Shown one piece after another: positions 44,401 to 54,007 of a DNA stretch of 64,000 bases (its first letter is position 1; every line of letters starts with the position of its first letter). The stretch is from assembly GCF_034190915.1 (NCBI RefSeq), contig NW_026947500.1, positions 21,016,501 through 21,080,500 on the forward strand, written 5' to 3'. The notes beneath the pieces are model-generated. The model saw only the letters and a program-made list of their open reading frames with translations. It searched no databases and was not told the origin of the DNA. The translations under genes were made by a program, and so were the position numbers. This DNA comes from Cavia porcellus (lineage: Eukaryota; Chordata; Mammalia; Rodentia; Caviidae).

Positions 44401-46280
44401 ATGACGAATTAGGAAATGGGCTTTCAGTTTGTCACATGAACAGAATGTTCAGGTGTCCAGGCATTTTCTTTCTTCCTTATCTCTTTCTAAGACAGCTGGG
44501 GAAAAGAGTCCCTCCCATGATTCATGCTTGTCCTAATGTGTGTGTTCTCTGATGTCCTTCATCTTCAATGCTGCTCACTTTGCTGAAATGGACGTCTGTG
44601 GAGGTTAGAGATGTTAAAGCTGTCCTTTGGCTTCACCAGTGAACTTCCTGGCCAGGGCCTCCTTGCAGACCCCCAAGTTTCCATGACACCTCCCATCCAG
44701 GTCTGCCATCCACTCACAGCTGAGGTTCTCAGGCCCTCTGGCTCTCCTCTTGCCATTGTCACCAGGATGGACCTGAGGGAAGCTGAGAACATCACATCTC
44801 AATGCCTATGTCAGCAGGCTGGATAACTTTCTATGGTTGCACCTCAGCAGAAGGGGAGAAGGCATGCCCTCTCCTTGGTCTTCAGTGTTACCCTTACTTC
44901 TCACAATTCGCTATATTTACGCCAAGTCTCCCAGCCCCCAGGGTAAGTCCAGAGGCTGCACATAGCGAGGGAGAACTCCTAACAACTTCTGTGCCTTTTT
45001 CTCCTTCCACACCCCACCTATTCCCACAGAACACGCAGAAAAAGTAAAGATGTTCTGTACACAGTGTCTCTGCCTGTCCCTCTCCAAGGCTAGCTAGCTC
45101 CTGTGGGTAGCTATCTCTACCTTCTGAAGAGCATTGTGACCTAGTCCTCCAGGATGTTGAGTTCCTAAATGGAATCTATTGCATTTGGAAAATATGTTCT
45201 TCCTTTTTTTTTTTTTTTTTTTGTCCTGGGGATTGAACTCATGGTCTTGTGCTTGCCAGCCAGGTGCTTATGCCACTGAGCTAAATCCCCAGCCTAGAAA
45301 ATAAGTTCTTGAGACAATATCCTAGCTTACCAGCTTATTGCTACACATTTTGCTCCATGGTCTAATTCTACCATGTCAATAGTTGAATGCTTTCCTGATA
45401 TTTCTTTTTGATTTTTTTAGGTAATGAGTTCTAATTGTGTCAGCCAAATAGATGCCAAAAACAGGCTAGGATAAAAATGTTTTGTGCATGGTAAAGCAAG
45501 AGAGAAAGGGACATTAATTAATCATTGAAACCAGTTTGGAACTTGATGGATTTAGAAAGCTCGTTGGTTTGTGGGGTCTCAGACTCTTCTAGGGCACCAG
45601 GTCTGTACCTGCAGCCTGAGATGTGTTTCATTAAAACTTCATGCCTGAGTGTAAGGCATCCCCTCCTCGTAAGAGGGCACAGTGCATGCTGGTGTTTTAC
45701 AAGCTTCTGTGAATGACTTTCATCCATTAGCTCATTCATGCATTCACGCGAGCGACTTAGGCACACTCTTCCAGCCTGGGCCAGGTGGTGGGAAATCCTT
45801 CTGATTCTGTCCCGGAGTCTTATTTGAATAGAATCTTAGCAGAGTGAGCATGAAGGCATCTGGGAAATGGAGCAGCAGGTAAAACAGATGTTTTTTGAGA
45901 GAAAGAGGTGGTGGGAAGTGGGTAGGACACATAGAGTTTCCCAAATTAAATTTCTTCCGAGATGATCCTGTGTCCATGGGGAATCCAAAGGCCACATTGG
46001 TGCTGAGGGAGCCTTGTTTGCTGAGAAAGGGTTGCAACATCCTTCAGCTTCAGCAACTGCCTACTTCACTGATTTGGGGACTTCACTAAATAATAATTCT
46101 TAAAAATCATGAGTATAAACTAAGGCATTTGAGTTACAATTTCTTTACTTGAGTTTTCTTCTATTAAAGGGACAATTTCTGAACCTGATCCCATCTTGGA
46201 TCTTCTACAGCCAGGCCTTCCAGTCTCTCCTCCTGACATGCCAGTCAGATGACAGAACACAGAACCGCAAAGTCAACTAA
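30192..46280 (+). CDS. HSD17B3: HSD17B3, exons 3-11 (testosterone 17-beta-dehydrogenase 3)
   Basis: Microsomal short-chain dehydrogenase that reduces androstenedione to testosterone with NADPH, mainly in Leydig cells. Nine exons (30192-30267, 31822-31929, 32833-32900, 34837-34872, 37935-37969, 39050-39131, 39969-40034, 43253-43402, 46170-46280) total 732 bp: 243 codons plus TAA, equal to residues 68-310 of the human protein with no net insertion. Visible features are the cofactor-binding Arg in LISRT (human R80), the VNNVG segment, the active-site Ser in LNISSG, and YSASK with catalytic Tyr and Lys. All introns are GT-AG and phases agree. Exons 1-2, holding the amino-terminal membrane segment and the TGxxxGIG nucleotide motif, were not found and presumably lie upstream. 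The gene looks functional. Start here is the first exon seen, not the start codon. Confidence 0.96.
31270..31450 (+). mobile_element. MIR SINE remnant
   Basis: GGCTTAGTTTCCTGTACAGG, then AAGTAGGAATGATGTTCTC and CGAGGTTGTCAGGAGGA follow the CTCAGTTTCC...GTAAAATGGG...GGGTTGTTGTGAGGA core of MIR. In the intron between exons 3 and 4. Confidence 0.7.
31822..31929 (+). CDS. HSD17B3: HSD17B3 exon 4
   Basis: Encodes [20 protein letters not shown] and [13 protein letters not shown]. The acceptor is a tandem GCAGCAG: use of the first AG (31820-31821) gives 108 bp, the human exon length, and use of the second (31823-31824) removes one codon. Donor GTAAGA at 31930. Confidence 0.95.
32833..32900 (+). CDS. 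HSD17B3: HSD17B3 exon 5
   Basis: Encodes [20 protein letters not shown] and SIQ. It holds the NNVG segment that stabilises the SDR central sheet. The loop after GML differs from human. Acceptor TTTCCATCAG; donor GTGGGC. Confidence 0.95.
33285..33625 (+). mobile_element. Tigger/MER2-like DNA transposon remnant
   Basis: TCCCCAGCATCCAGGGGGTA, then GTGTACTTTAGATCACCTCC, ATACTGTATTGTTTAG-like pieces and GGAGGGCTGGTATG match the copy at 29530-29865. In intron 5. Confidence 0.6.
34115..34425 (+). mobile_element. Possible second DNA-transposon remnant
   Basis: GGGTGCTCCTCAACTTAGATGGAG, then CCAGTAAGCCCCTCACAAGG and CGCATTTAACACACTTAGCC resemble a common primate/rodent Tigger-like element with a repeated TAAGCCCATCGTAAG core. 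Family uncertain. Confidence 0.4.
34436..34548 (-). mobile_element. tRNA-Ala-like (ID-type) SINE, minus strand, with TSD
   Basis: TTTACCGGTACCGGGGATCG, AACTCATGACTGCCTGC and GAGCTAAATCTCCAGCCCC are the reverse of the B box, anticodon arm and A box. AGCTTATTT at 34427-34435 and 34549-34557 flanks it. Located 288 bp upstream of exon 6. Confidence 0.9.
34837..34872 (+). CDS. HSD17B3: HSD17B3 exon 6 (36-bp micro-exon)
   Basis: Encodes [12 protein letters not shown], exactly 12 codons in phase 0. Acceptor TTTATTACAG, donor GTATGT. The size equals the human exon. Confidence 0.95.
35375..35411 (+). repeat. (AG)n microsatellite
   Basis: A run of about 18 perfect AG units in intron 6, bounded by TTTTAAGAGAGA and ATCACATT. 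Confidence 0.97.
35412..37934. other. HSD17B3 intron 6, remainder
   Basis: Mostly unassigned. Overlapping frames at 36733-37310 on both strands (145 and 184 codons) are GC-rich chance frames without domains. A weak MIR-like patch lies near 35650-35710. Confidence 0.4.
37935..37969 (+). CDS. HSD17B3: HSD17B3 exon 7 (35-bp micro-exon)
   Basis: Encodes [11 protein letters not shown] plus two bases of the next Arg codon. Acceptor TTCTCTTCTAG, donor GTAAGA. Confidence 0.95.
39050..39131 (+). CDS. HSD17B3: HSD17B3 exon 8 (active site)
   Basis: Completes Arg, then encodes [20 protein letters not shown] and SLYSASK. It holds the catalytic Ser (LNISSG) and the YxxxK pair (YSASK) of the SDR family. 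Acceptor GCTTTTTAG, donor GTGAGT. Confidence 0.97.
39969..40034 (+). CDS. HSD17B3: HSD17B3 exon 9
   Basis: Encodes [20 protein letters not shown] then IQ, 22 codons in phase 0, the helix and strand after the active site. Acceptor CACTCTAG, donor GTGAGA. Confidence 0.96.
40870..40951 (+). repeat. 41-bp perfect tandem duplication
   Basis: TGGGAAGAAGTTTTATGGTA starts both copies (40870-40910 and 40911-40951). The second copy runs on into the SINE, so the first 14 or so bases of that SINE are duplicated too. Confidence 0.95.
40938..41025 (+). mobile_element. tRNA-type SINE, second subfamily
   Basis: CCAGGATGTAGCTCAGTGG (A box), CTGGTGAGCACAAGGCCC, CAGTTCAATTCCCAGTACC (B box), then an A-tail. 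Similar to the copy at 24141. Intron 9. Confidence 0.88.
41210..41560 (+). mobile_element. MaLR-type LTR
   Basis: The 3' part reads ACTGTGAGCCAAATAAACC, TTTCCTCCCTTTAACT, then AAGTATTTTGCCTCAGCAAC, the typical end of an ERVL-MaLR LTR with its poly(A) signal. The 5' limit is approximate. Intron 9. Confidence 0.7.
42120..42290 (+). mobile_element. MIR SINE
   Basis: TTGGGTTCAATTTCATCTCGG, then CTCTGCCATTTATCATCTGAG, GAACCTCAGTTTCCCCACC and TATAAGATGGGTTTTATAATG match MIR across the tRNA-derived and core parts. Confidence 0.9.
42291..43252. other. HSD17B3 intron 9, distal part
   Basis: AT-rich, no repeat or exon identified before the acceptor of exon 10 (TTTTCATTGTAG). Confidence 0.4.
43253..43402 (+). 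CDS. HSD17B3: HSD17B3 exon 10
   Basis: Fifty codons from [16 protein letters not shown] to CGSLAHEIL. This part forms the substrate-binding side after the active site; Ser and Met at the sites of human disease changes (S232, M235) are present. Donor GTAATC has T at +5, a weak match to consensus. Confidence 0.96.
43403..45187. other. HSD17B3 intron 10, proximal part
   Basis: No exon or repeat identified, apart from a G-rich run at 43747-43768. Reading frames up to 143 codons (minus, 43836-44267) lack domains. Confidence 0.4.
45202..45296 (-). mobile_element. ID-type SINE, minus strand, with TSD
   Basis: T-run, GGGGATTGAACTCATGG, GCTTGCCAGCCAGGTGC and GAGCTAAATCCCCAGCC. GAAAATATGTTCTT (45188-45201) and GAAAATAAGTTCTT (45297-45310) flank it. 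Confidence 0.9.
46170..46280 (+). CDS. HSD17B3: HSD17B3 exon 11, carboxy terminus
   Basis: Encodes [20 protein letters not shown] and a tail ending RKVN, then TAA at 46278-46280. The 36 residues equal the human count. The last dozen residues (from CQSDD) differ strongly from human, while IPSW, with the Pro at human position 282, is kept. Acceptor TTCTATTAAAG. Confidence 0.95.
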   Translation, partial: GQFLNLIPSWIFYSQAFQSLLLTCQSDDRTQNRKVN

Positions 46281-46590
46281 CGTGGGCGACGTGCTGGAGG
46301 TCAGCTTCGCCTCTCTTCCTGGTGTTCTTCGTGGGCTGAGGAGGACCAGAGGAGCTGACCAGAACCCTTCGCCTCCCTGAAGCTGGAGGTGGCCAATGTC
46401 ACAGACACAGGACTTACAGTACACATTTTTGTGCCTTTACTCCAGTCTTGGGAAAGCTGTGATGTGCAAACATGTATTGTGCTGTGGAGTGGAACATTCC
46501 ACGTGTGAGGAGAGGAGGGTGCCTGTGGGTAACACTTGAAGAATTTCTATAGAGAGCTTATTAAATAAAAGTGGTGAGCAGAATGATACC
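46281..46590 (+). other. HSD17B3: HSD17B3 3'UTR
   Basis: About 300 bp from the stop codon to just past the AATAAA signal. Cleavage site assumed 15-25 bp after the signal. Confidence 0.75.
46564..46569 (+). terminator. HSD17B3: Poly(A) signal AATAAA of HSD17B3
   Basis: AATAAA in TTAAATAAAAGTGG, 284 bp after the stop codon and followed by a GT-rich stretch (GTGGTGAG). Confidence 0.85.
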
Positions 46591-47379
46591 TCTGGTCATT
46601 GGCATCTTGAGAGCAATTATACCTAGTAGGTTACTATCATAGTTGGGTGTCAAAGTAAAGGATCAAAAGAATGTCTGAGGTTGCTAAACATCAGCTAGAC
46701 TTTTATAGTCCTGATAGCATGTGTGGTGGATCCAAAAAATAGATTCCAGTTTCCTTGGATGGTGAGCAAAGACCGGCAAGTATATACTTGGTAACATGAG
46801 AAAACCCAGCTATGTTCATTGAAGTTAACAGGAAGGTGTGCTCAGGTCTGTGCCAACAGAAACAAAAGAGTGGCAAGAATGGTGCCAGGAAGCTAAGCTA
46901 TGAAGAGTCCAGATAAATCAGACTTTGGTATTTAAAAAGATGTGCGCCCGCCCCAGATGCCTCTCACTGGCTCTCTCAGGATGATTGACAGAAATGATGG
47001 ACAGATGTAGAGGCATCTCAAGGGCATCTGAGTACACACGACTCTCCCAGAATTTACGCTCTCTTAATCACATGCATGTGATGTGGTCCTTATGGATGAA
47101 TCTTTCATGAAGTTCAAAGCGGGGAAAGGTTGCCGAGGGTCAGGTTACTGGGTCTAACTCATCAATGCTCTGGTCTGGAGCTTTGGAGATTGAGCCTTTG
47201 CTTTTTTTTTTTTTTTTTAAATTTTTAAATTTCTGTTCTTCGTAGCACAATGAAAGAAAGCAGAATTGGCCCTCGGGTACTGTCCAAATTCAGATGGATA
47301 AGAGAAGTGGTCTCAAGGGGTTGGCTTTGAAGCATTTTTTCCCAATCCCTTTCCCTCTGTTCTTTGTCTCTTGCTCTGC

Positions 47380-47540
47380 TGCACGACTGCCACGAGGTGA
47401 TGGGACCATGGTGTTTCTTCCACACCACAGACCTCGGAGCAACAGAACCAAGTGACCGTGGGCTGGAACTTCTGATGCAATGAGCTAACATAAATCTTTT
47501 CCTCTTTTAAGTTGTATCCTTACACAACTAATCATGAAGC
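47380..47540 (+). mobile_element. MaLR-type LTR, 3' end fragment
   Basis: CACGACTGCCACGAGGTGATGG, GGAGCAACAGAACCAAGTGACCG, then TAAATCTTTTCCTCTTTTAAG resemble the right half of MaLR LTRs. A T-run at 47203-47218 precedes it. Confidence 0.5.
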
Positions 47541-47919
47541 AACTATGCAAGTGTAGACATTGTGCTTCTGGAAACTTCTGTATCAAACTTCGGTCAATTT
47601 TGCCTCTGAGGAAGAGCTACTTCATATCTTTAGGTAGCTTAGGTGAAAAAAACAATGAACTTCAGTGTATATAGCCAGGGGCAGATATTTAGAGATAATT
47701 TTTAGTTGTGCAGCACAAGAATTTTTCCAGTGTATTAATCCCCAGTTGATTTGAGTTGTTGCCCAACAAAGTTCTTGAAAATCTTTTAAGAGAATTTTTT
47801 CCTAGTGAAGGCTCTGATATGTTGAACTGGCTTATGAAATGGGCATGAAAGCTCTGTATTTTAAGATTATTGTCCCTGTCACCTCTAGCACTACATAACA
47901 GCTATTATTTCTTGTACAT

Positions 47920-48075
47920 CAGTCATAGCCAGGGCTATGTGAAGCCTCGTGATAACTTAAGAAGTTGGTATTACTGTTGCCTTCATTTTATAGATGAGGA
48001 CACCAAGGCACAAATAAAGTAACTTTGCACAGATTCACCTGACCACGGAGGAGAAAAGCTGGGGATTTATTTCGG
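47920..48075 (-). mobile_element. MIR SINE, minus strand
   Basis: GGTATTACTGTTGCCTTCATTTTATAGATGAGG, then ACCAAGGCACAAATAAAG and TAACTTTGCACAG is the reverse of the MIR core. Confidence 0.75.
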
Positions 48076-48185
48076 GTCGTCTCCTTCCTACGTACCTTAG
48101 CTGAAACACCCCACTGGAGGGCTGCCAGTGTGGTTAAGGCTATTTCATCAGAATTGATGGCAAAGGAGAAACACTATGTCCCTGC

Positions 48186-48485
48186 TAAGTTTTGGATAAG
48201 TATCCCCAAAGGCACATATGTTAAAGGCTGGGTCCTCAACCTATGGAGCATTTAAAAGATGAGGACTAGAGGGTGGGTATCGTGTCACTGGGGGCATGAC
48301 CTTGATGCATGGCCGGATGCTGGCCTCTTCCCCTTTCTCCTTTTGCTTCCTAGAAGCCATGAGGTGAGTGGCTTCCTATTACTGTGTACTTCTGCTGTGA
48401 TGCATGGCTTCACAGAGGCCCCAAGCAGTGGGGCCAAGCAAACACCAAAGACCTCTAAAACAGTGAGACAAATCTCTCCTTTTTT
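48186..48485 (+). mobile_element. MaLR-type LTR
   Basis: AAGTTTTGGATAAGTATCCCC, AAAGGCTGGGTCCTCAACC, TGGGGGCATGACC, CAGAGGCCCCAAGCAG and CTCTAAAACAGTGAGACAAAT follow the order of MaLR LTR motifs. Confidence 0.6.
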
Positions 48486-48784
48486 AAAAAATTGGTATTG
48501 GCATAATTGTTTTCTTAAAATTTATTTTAAAAAAACTAAACAGAAAAAGGACAGAAATGATACAGAATTTTTTAAAAACCCCAGGAAATCAACACAGTTA
48601 CCATATTGCTTATCGTTATCTTAACTGCTCAGGTTACATGATCTAGGCACACACACAAAAAGGATCAAACAATCAAACAATGACAGCACAAACTGTTCTT
48701 TTCAGTGGATCAACAGAGATCAGCAGCACAGTGATCCACCTTATATACATATACATACATACGTTTATACATGTGTACCTACAT

Positions 48785-49000
48785 AACGGGCATCTGAGAT
48801 AAACAAGCACATCTCAGATGAAGACATACAAATCGCAAATAAATACATGAAGAAATGTTCACCATCACTGGTCATTTGAAAAATGCAAATTAAAACAACA
48901 TTGGCATACCATCTCACTCCAGAAAGAATGGCTACCATCAAGAAATCAACCCATAACAAATGCTGGCGGGACTGTGGGGAAAAAGGATGGGAACTCTTTC
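48785..49000 (+). mobile_element. L1 ORF2 fragment
   Basis: AGATGAAGACATACAAATCGC, AAAAATGCAAATTAAAACAAC, CATCTCACTCCAGAAAGAATGG and CATAACAAATGCTGGCGGG correspond to the ORF2 end seen at 2340-2520. A TA/CA-rich simple repeat (48742-48768) precedes it. Confidence 0.8.
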
Positions 49001-49869
49001 CTCCTTGCCAGTCGATTATCTCCGGTGTTTTGTCACAGTGATGGAAGACTGGCTAATACAGCTCTGTATTCTTCAGTGTCAACGTATCATGGAGATAAGA
49101 GGAGGAATCAGACTTCTGCAGCCAGGCTTCACGTCTGGATTTTAACATAGACTACTTTCCAAATTTTCCACGATCTGAAATCCTTCAGGAGCAGGGAGCT
49201 CTGCCACGTCTCACTTGTATTTGTGTTTCTGTATGTGTGTGTGTACTGGGTCTCTCATCTGTGGAGGTCTAGGGGTCCCCAGGAATATTATCCCACGCTG
49301 CCCATCTGTGCGACCTCCCAGGGCGCTGGTCCTGAAAATCCCTAGGGCACAGGTAGCAGGAGCAGGAGGACAGAGCAGGCCCCTGGGCTGTCATCTTCTT
49401 CTTGTTCTTGGGAATGGGACCTGGGTGCTTCATTTCAAAGACTCTTGTCACTAGTGCTTGATCCCAGCTGTGTCTGGTTCTGAGGCTGAATAATGCAAAA
49501 AGCACAGTAGTTTATCCACCCAGCTCCGGGCAGGGGAGATGGGCGGTTCAAGCGGGATTGACTCCCTACTGCCCTCTAGTGGTCTGAGAGAGACGCTGTT
49601 GGAAGGTTTGCAGGAATCTTGTAAAAATACAGTAGTAGGTCTCAGCGAAGAGATACAGGGAGGCAACCGCAGTCTGCATAATCTTTCCCCTCCTTTTAAA
49701 GATAAGGATACGGAAGCCCGAGGACAGTAAACTTGAGGAAGATGAAAAACATCAGACCTGATATTTGACGGAAGCTCTTTCTGATAGCAAAATTTTAATT
49801 TTCTATCTCCTTGCCTTCCAGTTAATACTTTAATCAGCACCACATCTGTGAGATTTATCTATGTTGTAG

Positions 49870-50085
49870 CGATCATTTCTTTTTTTCTAAATAGTGTTGT
49901 TTCACATAGAGATATATCACAATTTGTTGATGGCTATTTGGTTTTCCAGGGTGGGATATCACGAGTAATGCTGCTGTGAACATTTTTGCCTGAGTATTTT
50001 TGTGGACATATGTTTTCATTTCTCTTAGGTTTATACTCCGGAGTGGATTTACTGGGTCAAAGGGTTGGTGTATTAAACATTTTAT
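49870..50085 (-). mobile_element. Old L1 3' fragment, minus strand
   Basis: ACAATTTGTTGATGGCTATTTGG, GTAATGCTGCTGTGAACATTT and GATTTACTGGGTCAAAGGGT match the reverse of ORF2 near its end. Confidence 0.7.
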
Positions 50086-50374
50086 TTTAACTTAAAACAT
50101 ACAAAAGTATATTCTCATGCCAGTCTTTTGATGTAGGGCCAAGTCCTTTCCTTTCTGTATGGTTCACTCATCAGAATCACAGCTTGTCTTTCTGTGTAAA
50201 CCATACCATGGAAGGTAGCAGCTACAAGTTTTGATTCTTTAAAGTGGATGACCGTGTAGTCACATTAAGCAGTCTGAATCTTTCTGGGTTTTCCAGAATT
50301 TACTCAATAACCTTTTACAGTTATCTTGTCCACACTTACTTCTGTAATAATAACTTTTATTTATTTGTCCTTTG

Positions 50375-50795
50375 GCATGGTTTGGATGTGACTCCTAGAA
50401 CTCATGGGGTGGAAACAAAATCCCCAAAGTCATGGTATTTGGTCATGAGACTTTTGGGAGCTGGCTGGGTCACAAGGGCTCTGCCCGCTTGATTGGATGA
50501 ACCCATTTATGGGTTCATGGATTAATGGGTTGCTGAGTGGTTAGCTTCATTACAAGTGAGCGCTCTCTGGCATGATTGATCAGGCATGTGCTGCTCTCTG
50601 CCATATTTTGATCTAGCGAGATGTCCCTCACCTGATGTCAAGTAGATGCCAGCACCACACTCTTGGAATTCCCAACATCCCAGGATTATAAGCTTCTATT
50701 CTTAATAAATAAATAAACTTTTCTATTCTTTATACATTACCTGGTCCTGAGTATTTTGTTATAGTAGCAGGAAGTATACTAAGGCACCCTTGTTG
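50375..50795 (+). mobile_element. MaLR-type LTR, near complete
   Basis: Begins TGGCATGGTTTGGATGTGAC, continues CCCATTTATGGGTTCATGGATTAATGGG, GCTGCTCTCTGCCATATTTTG and CCAGGATTATAAGC, then AAATAAATAAACTTTTC (poly(A) signal) and GAGTATTTTGTTATAG, ending in ACTAAGG. Order and ends match MSTA-type LTRs. Confidence 0.75.
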
Positions 50796-51479
50796 AGTCT
50801 TTCCAAAGCACTCACTCATGTTTTCATTATAATAATTGACAACGACAACTTGTTTTCCTTTCATGCCAACATTTCATTGGTTTATATTTTTAAAATTCCT
50901 CTGGTAATTATAACGATAAAAAGAACAGATATTGACAGGGTTGGAAGCAACATAATACCTCTTTATAAGCACCTGACTTGATTGGTAGAAAGAAAAGAAA
51001 GGGGACATAGCAGAGGTAAGTTTAGCTTTGGTAGTAGATGTGTAGCAGACACACTCATGATGTACAGATCAGTGTGTTTTTCAGAGTGAACAGAGTACTG
51101 ATGTGTTCTGGTTACTCCAGCTGGTGATAGAGGTGACCCGTATCTCATAGTGGCTATTTCATTATGCTCACAGATTCTGCAGGTTATGAATTTGCACAGT
51201 GGACGATGGAAAAGACTTGTACCTGATTGAAGGTATATGTACCTCGGAGGGATTGAGGGGACAGTGGCGGGGGCCTGGGTCATCTGCAGGTCCCTTTGAC
51301 CTGCATTTCTTGCCATGGGTGCAACCTGGGCTGGTGATGTTAACCAAGGCCTCTCCATGGGGCTTGGTCTTGGCCACCATAGAGAGGTCGCCTTCCATGG
51401 CAACTCAGGGTTCCAGCAGTGAATGTCCCAGTACATTAGTACTAGCGTCATTGTCTGTTTTGATCTAGTGTAGAGGTCC

Positions 51480-52740
51480 TTCTATTGGGTACAAATATTT
51501 GACAATAAATGAGATTTTTGTTTGCTATTCATATATCTTTAGCTGGTTAGTTTTTGACCATTTTCTGATTCAGTTTTTTGTTTTCTCAGTGTAGCATTTA
51601 AAGGGTTCTCTGTGTACTCTGCATACAAGTTCTTTGTCAGCATTTTCAAATGTTTTTTTTAATCTGTTACTCATCCTTTGAACAAACTCTTGCAGAGAAA
51701 ATATTTTTATCTGTGATGAAGTCCAATTGATTGATATATTTTTCTATGGATTTGTCTTTGGTGTCATATCCACAAGTTCCGTGTCTAACCTTAGGTTGCA
51801 AAGATTTTTTGTCATGTTTTTCTCTGTAAGTTTTGTATATCACTCTTAGATCTCTGATCCAGTTTAGTGTAACATGTAAAGTATAGACTGAAATTCATGT
51901 TCAATGGTTCAAACACCATTTGTTGAAAGGACTGTCCTTTTTTGGAACTGTATTGCACCTTTGTTAAAATCAATTGGCCACTGTGTCTGGGGCTATTCTG
52001 AACCCTCTGTTGTGTTTCACTGATTTATGTCTCTATCTCTCAGTCAGTACCACGGTATTTCATGACTGTGACAATCATAAAACTTTGTCACGTTTATAAT
52101 CCTTCATGCTTTATTATTTCTCAAAATTGACCTGCTTATTTTGCTTTTTCTATCTAAAGTTTAGATTTAGTTCATCGGTGTCTATAAAGAATTGTGCTAG
52201 GATTTTGGCAAAAATCCTTTCTTTTCACAAGAATTATGATCAGTATTGTGTTTTAGTTCCAGTTTCCTATTGCCCACTGGTAATTTATAGAAATATAATT
52301 GATTTTTGCATGTAGTCTTTCTATCATGTGGCTGTGCTAAATCTGTTAGTTATAAGAGAGCTATTTTGTTTTATTTTATAGATCTCTTACAATATTTGAC
52401 ATAGACATTCATGTCATCTGAAAGTAAGGACAGTTGTGTTTCTTCTTTTCCAAACTCAACATCTTTTCTTTTTCTTGCCTTATTGCACTGGCTGGAACTT
52501 GTAGTACATTGACTAGAACTGACAAGAGCAGAAATTCTTGCCTTCTTCTCCAGTTTGGAGCAATCCATTGAGTCTTTAATATTAAATAGTGGTATCTGTG
52601 GGTATAAGACATCACTTTTAATGGCTACATGGCTATACGTAGCCGCTGCTCCTGTTGGGCATTTAAGTTGTTTCCTGCATTTTGCTATTACAAGCAGTGT
52701 TTCCACAAATGTCTTTATAACCCCATCTTTATGCAAACCC
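51480..52740 (-). mobile_element. Old L1 ORF2 region, minus strand
   Basis: AGTTCTTTGTCAGCATTTTC, GATGAAGTCCAATTGATTG, CAAACACCATTTGTTGAAAGG and CAGAGCAG-type passages are the reverse of L1 ORF2. Strongly diverged; it may be the same insertion as 49870-50085, separated by a MaLR LTR and unassigned DNA. Confidence 0.65.
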
Positions 52741-53135
52741 TAGTCTTCACATTACTTTGGCTCCTATTCTGGACCTTTCTCACCAGCATCCAAACAAGTT
52801 CTGGTTCGTGCCATTAAGAAATTCCTTCTTTTTCTGTGTATTATCCTGCAGTTGCTGCTTCCTCTTGCTTGCTCTTCAGGCTTTTGCAGGTTTCTGTGTC
52901 ATGATCTTTCCTTTCTCACTTTGCATTTTCCCCTCAACTCGCTGGTCGGTCTCTGTCCTCTCTCCGTGGAGACTGTGCTTGTCAAGGTTGGCTGTGACCC
53001 TTACGTTGCCAGCCCAGTGTTATATTTGGTTTTTACTTTAGCATCACCCTTTGGCTCTTCATGGAACCCTTTCTTCACCTCGTGACACCATGCTGTTTCC
53101 TTGGCCCTTGCTGGCTGCTCCAGAACACTTAGTTC
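52741..53135. other. Unassigned sequence before the provirus
   Basis: Cytosine/thymine-rich, no repeat or exon recognised. Confidence 0.35.
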
Positions 53136-53445
53136 TGAAAGGATTTTGCCCTAGATACAATATTACGGCAGTGGGAGGCAGGACCAAGGGATGTTTGCCT
53201 TGAGGTCACTTTCCCCTCCCCTATGACAACTTACTTGGTGTATGAAAAAAGTCGCAACCAGCTGCTCACACATCAGCAATGCTACCCTAAGCACCACCCC
53301 AGTGGGAAACTATATGTATGCCCCCCACACCACGTTTCGGGAAGAGAAAGCCAGGCCCCGGTGGTCATGGGATTCTCTCCACACTCTTAAAATAAAGGCC
53401 ATTTTTACTTTATATTTTCCTTTCATTGCGCTGAAAATCCTATCA
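53136..53445 (+). repeat. 5' LTR, 310 bp
   Basis: Begins TGAAAGGATTTTGCCC and ends AAAATCCTATCA, imperfect inverted ends. Poly(A) signal in CTCTTAAAATAAAGGCC (about 53388). It aligns along its whole length with 60139-60442. Confidence 0.92.
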
Positions 53446-53446
53446 T

Positions 53447-53464
53447 TGGGTTCCCTGACTGGGA
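53447..53464 (+). promoter_or_regulatory. Primer binding site, tRNA-Glu-like
   Basis: TGGGTTCCCTGACTGGGA starts two bases after the LTR end. The complement of the 3' end of tRNA-Glu(CUC) would be TGGTTCCCTGACCGGGA, so this copy has one extra G and one C-to-T change. HERV-E in humans also uses tRNA-Glu. Confidence 0.65.
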
Positions 53465-53929
53465 GGCAGTGTGAGTGACTCCCCAGTTTGAGTCTCCCTG
53501 CTAATTCACGGACCAGACCATATCTTGGATTAATTCCTCGACACGTGGGAGCTGCTCAATTTGTTGCCACCAGCCTGCAAACACCGGCCTAGTTCATTTA
53601 CCTCAGGTGAGCCAACTTCCAGCTGGGGTTTTCTCCGTGGCTGTGGGCTGGGCTCATGCCAGATTACCCATTCCGTCCCTGGACTGAGATAGCAGTTCTC
53701 ATGTTTCTTGGACAGTCCGAGACAGAACCACTGTGGTTCTGGGATCCCAACCCGTGCCTTTTGGTGACTACCACTGGGTTTGGGTCGGAGCTGTGCTTTA
53801 ATCGTGCTTCCAAAATAGGTGAGGATCTCTTTTGGTTAGGCATGGTCTGGAACATATTCCTTGGGGGAGGGCCAGAGTTCTTAACCCTTAAAACAAAATT
53901 ATCCCTTTTGGCTCACTTTTAATTTAGTC

Positions 53930-54007
53930 ATGGGAAATACTTTTTCCTCTCCCCAAAATAACACACTCTGGGGTGGCTGGTTCATAACCTTGGTACCCTT
54001 GGCCTAA
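53930..54007 (+). pseudogene. gag start (matrix amino terminus)
   Basis: ATG opens MGNTFSSPQNNT, with Gly2 as in myristoylated gammaretroviral matrix proteins. A stop follows after 25 codons. A Pro/Ser-rich stretch from about 54220 to 54600 would correspond to the matrix/p12 region, in broken frames. Confidence 0.6.

Noticed and set aside
46281..46320. GTGGGCGACGTGCTGGAGGT just after the HSD17B3 stop recalls the start of exon 1 (MGDVLE).
   Set aside because: It lies in the 3'UTR, lacks ATG, and diverges from the anchor sequence after six codons. Chance match.
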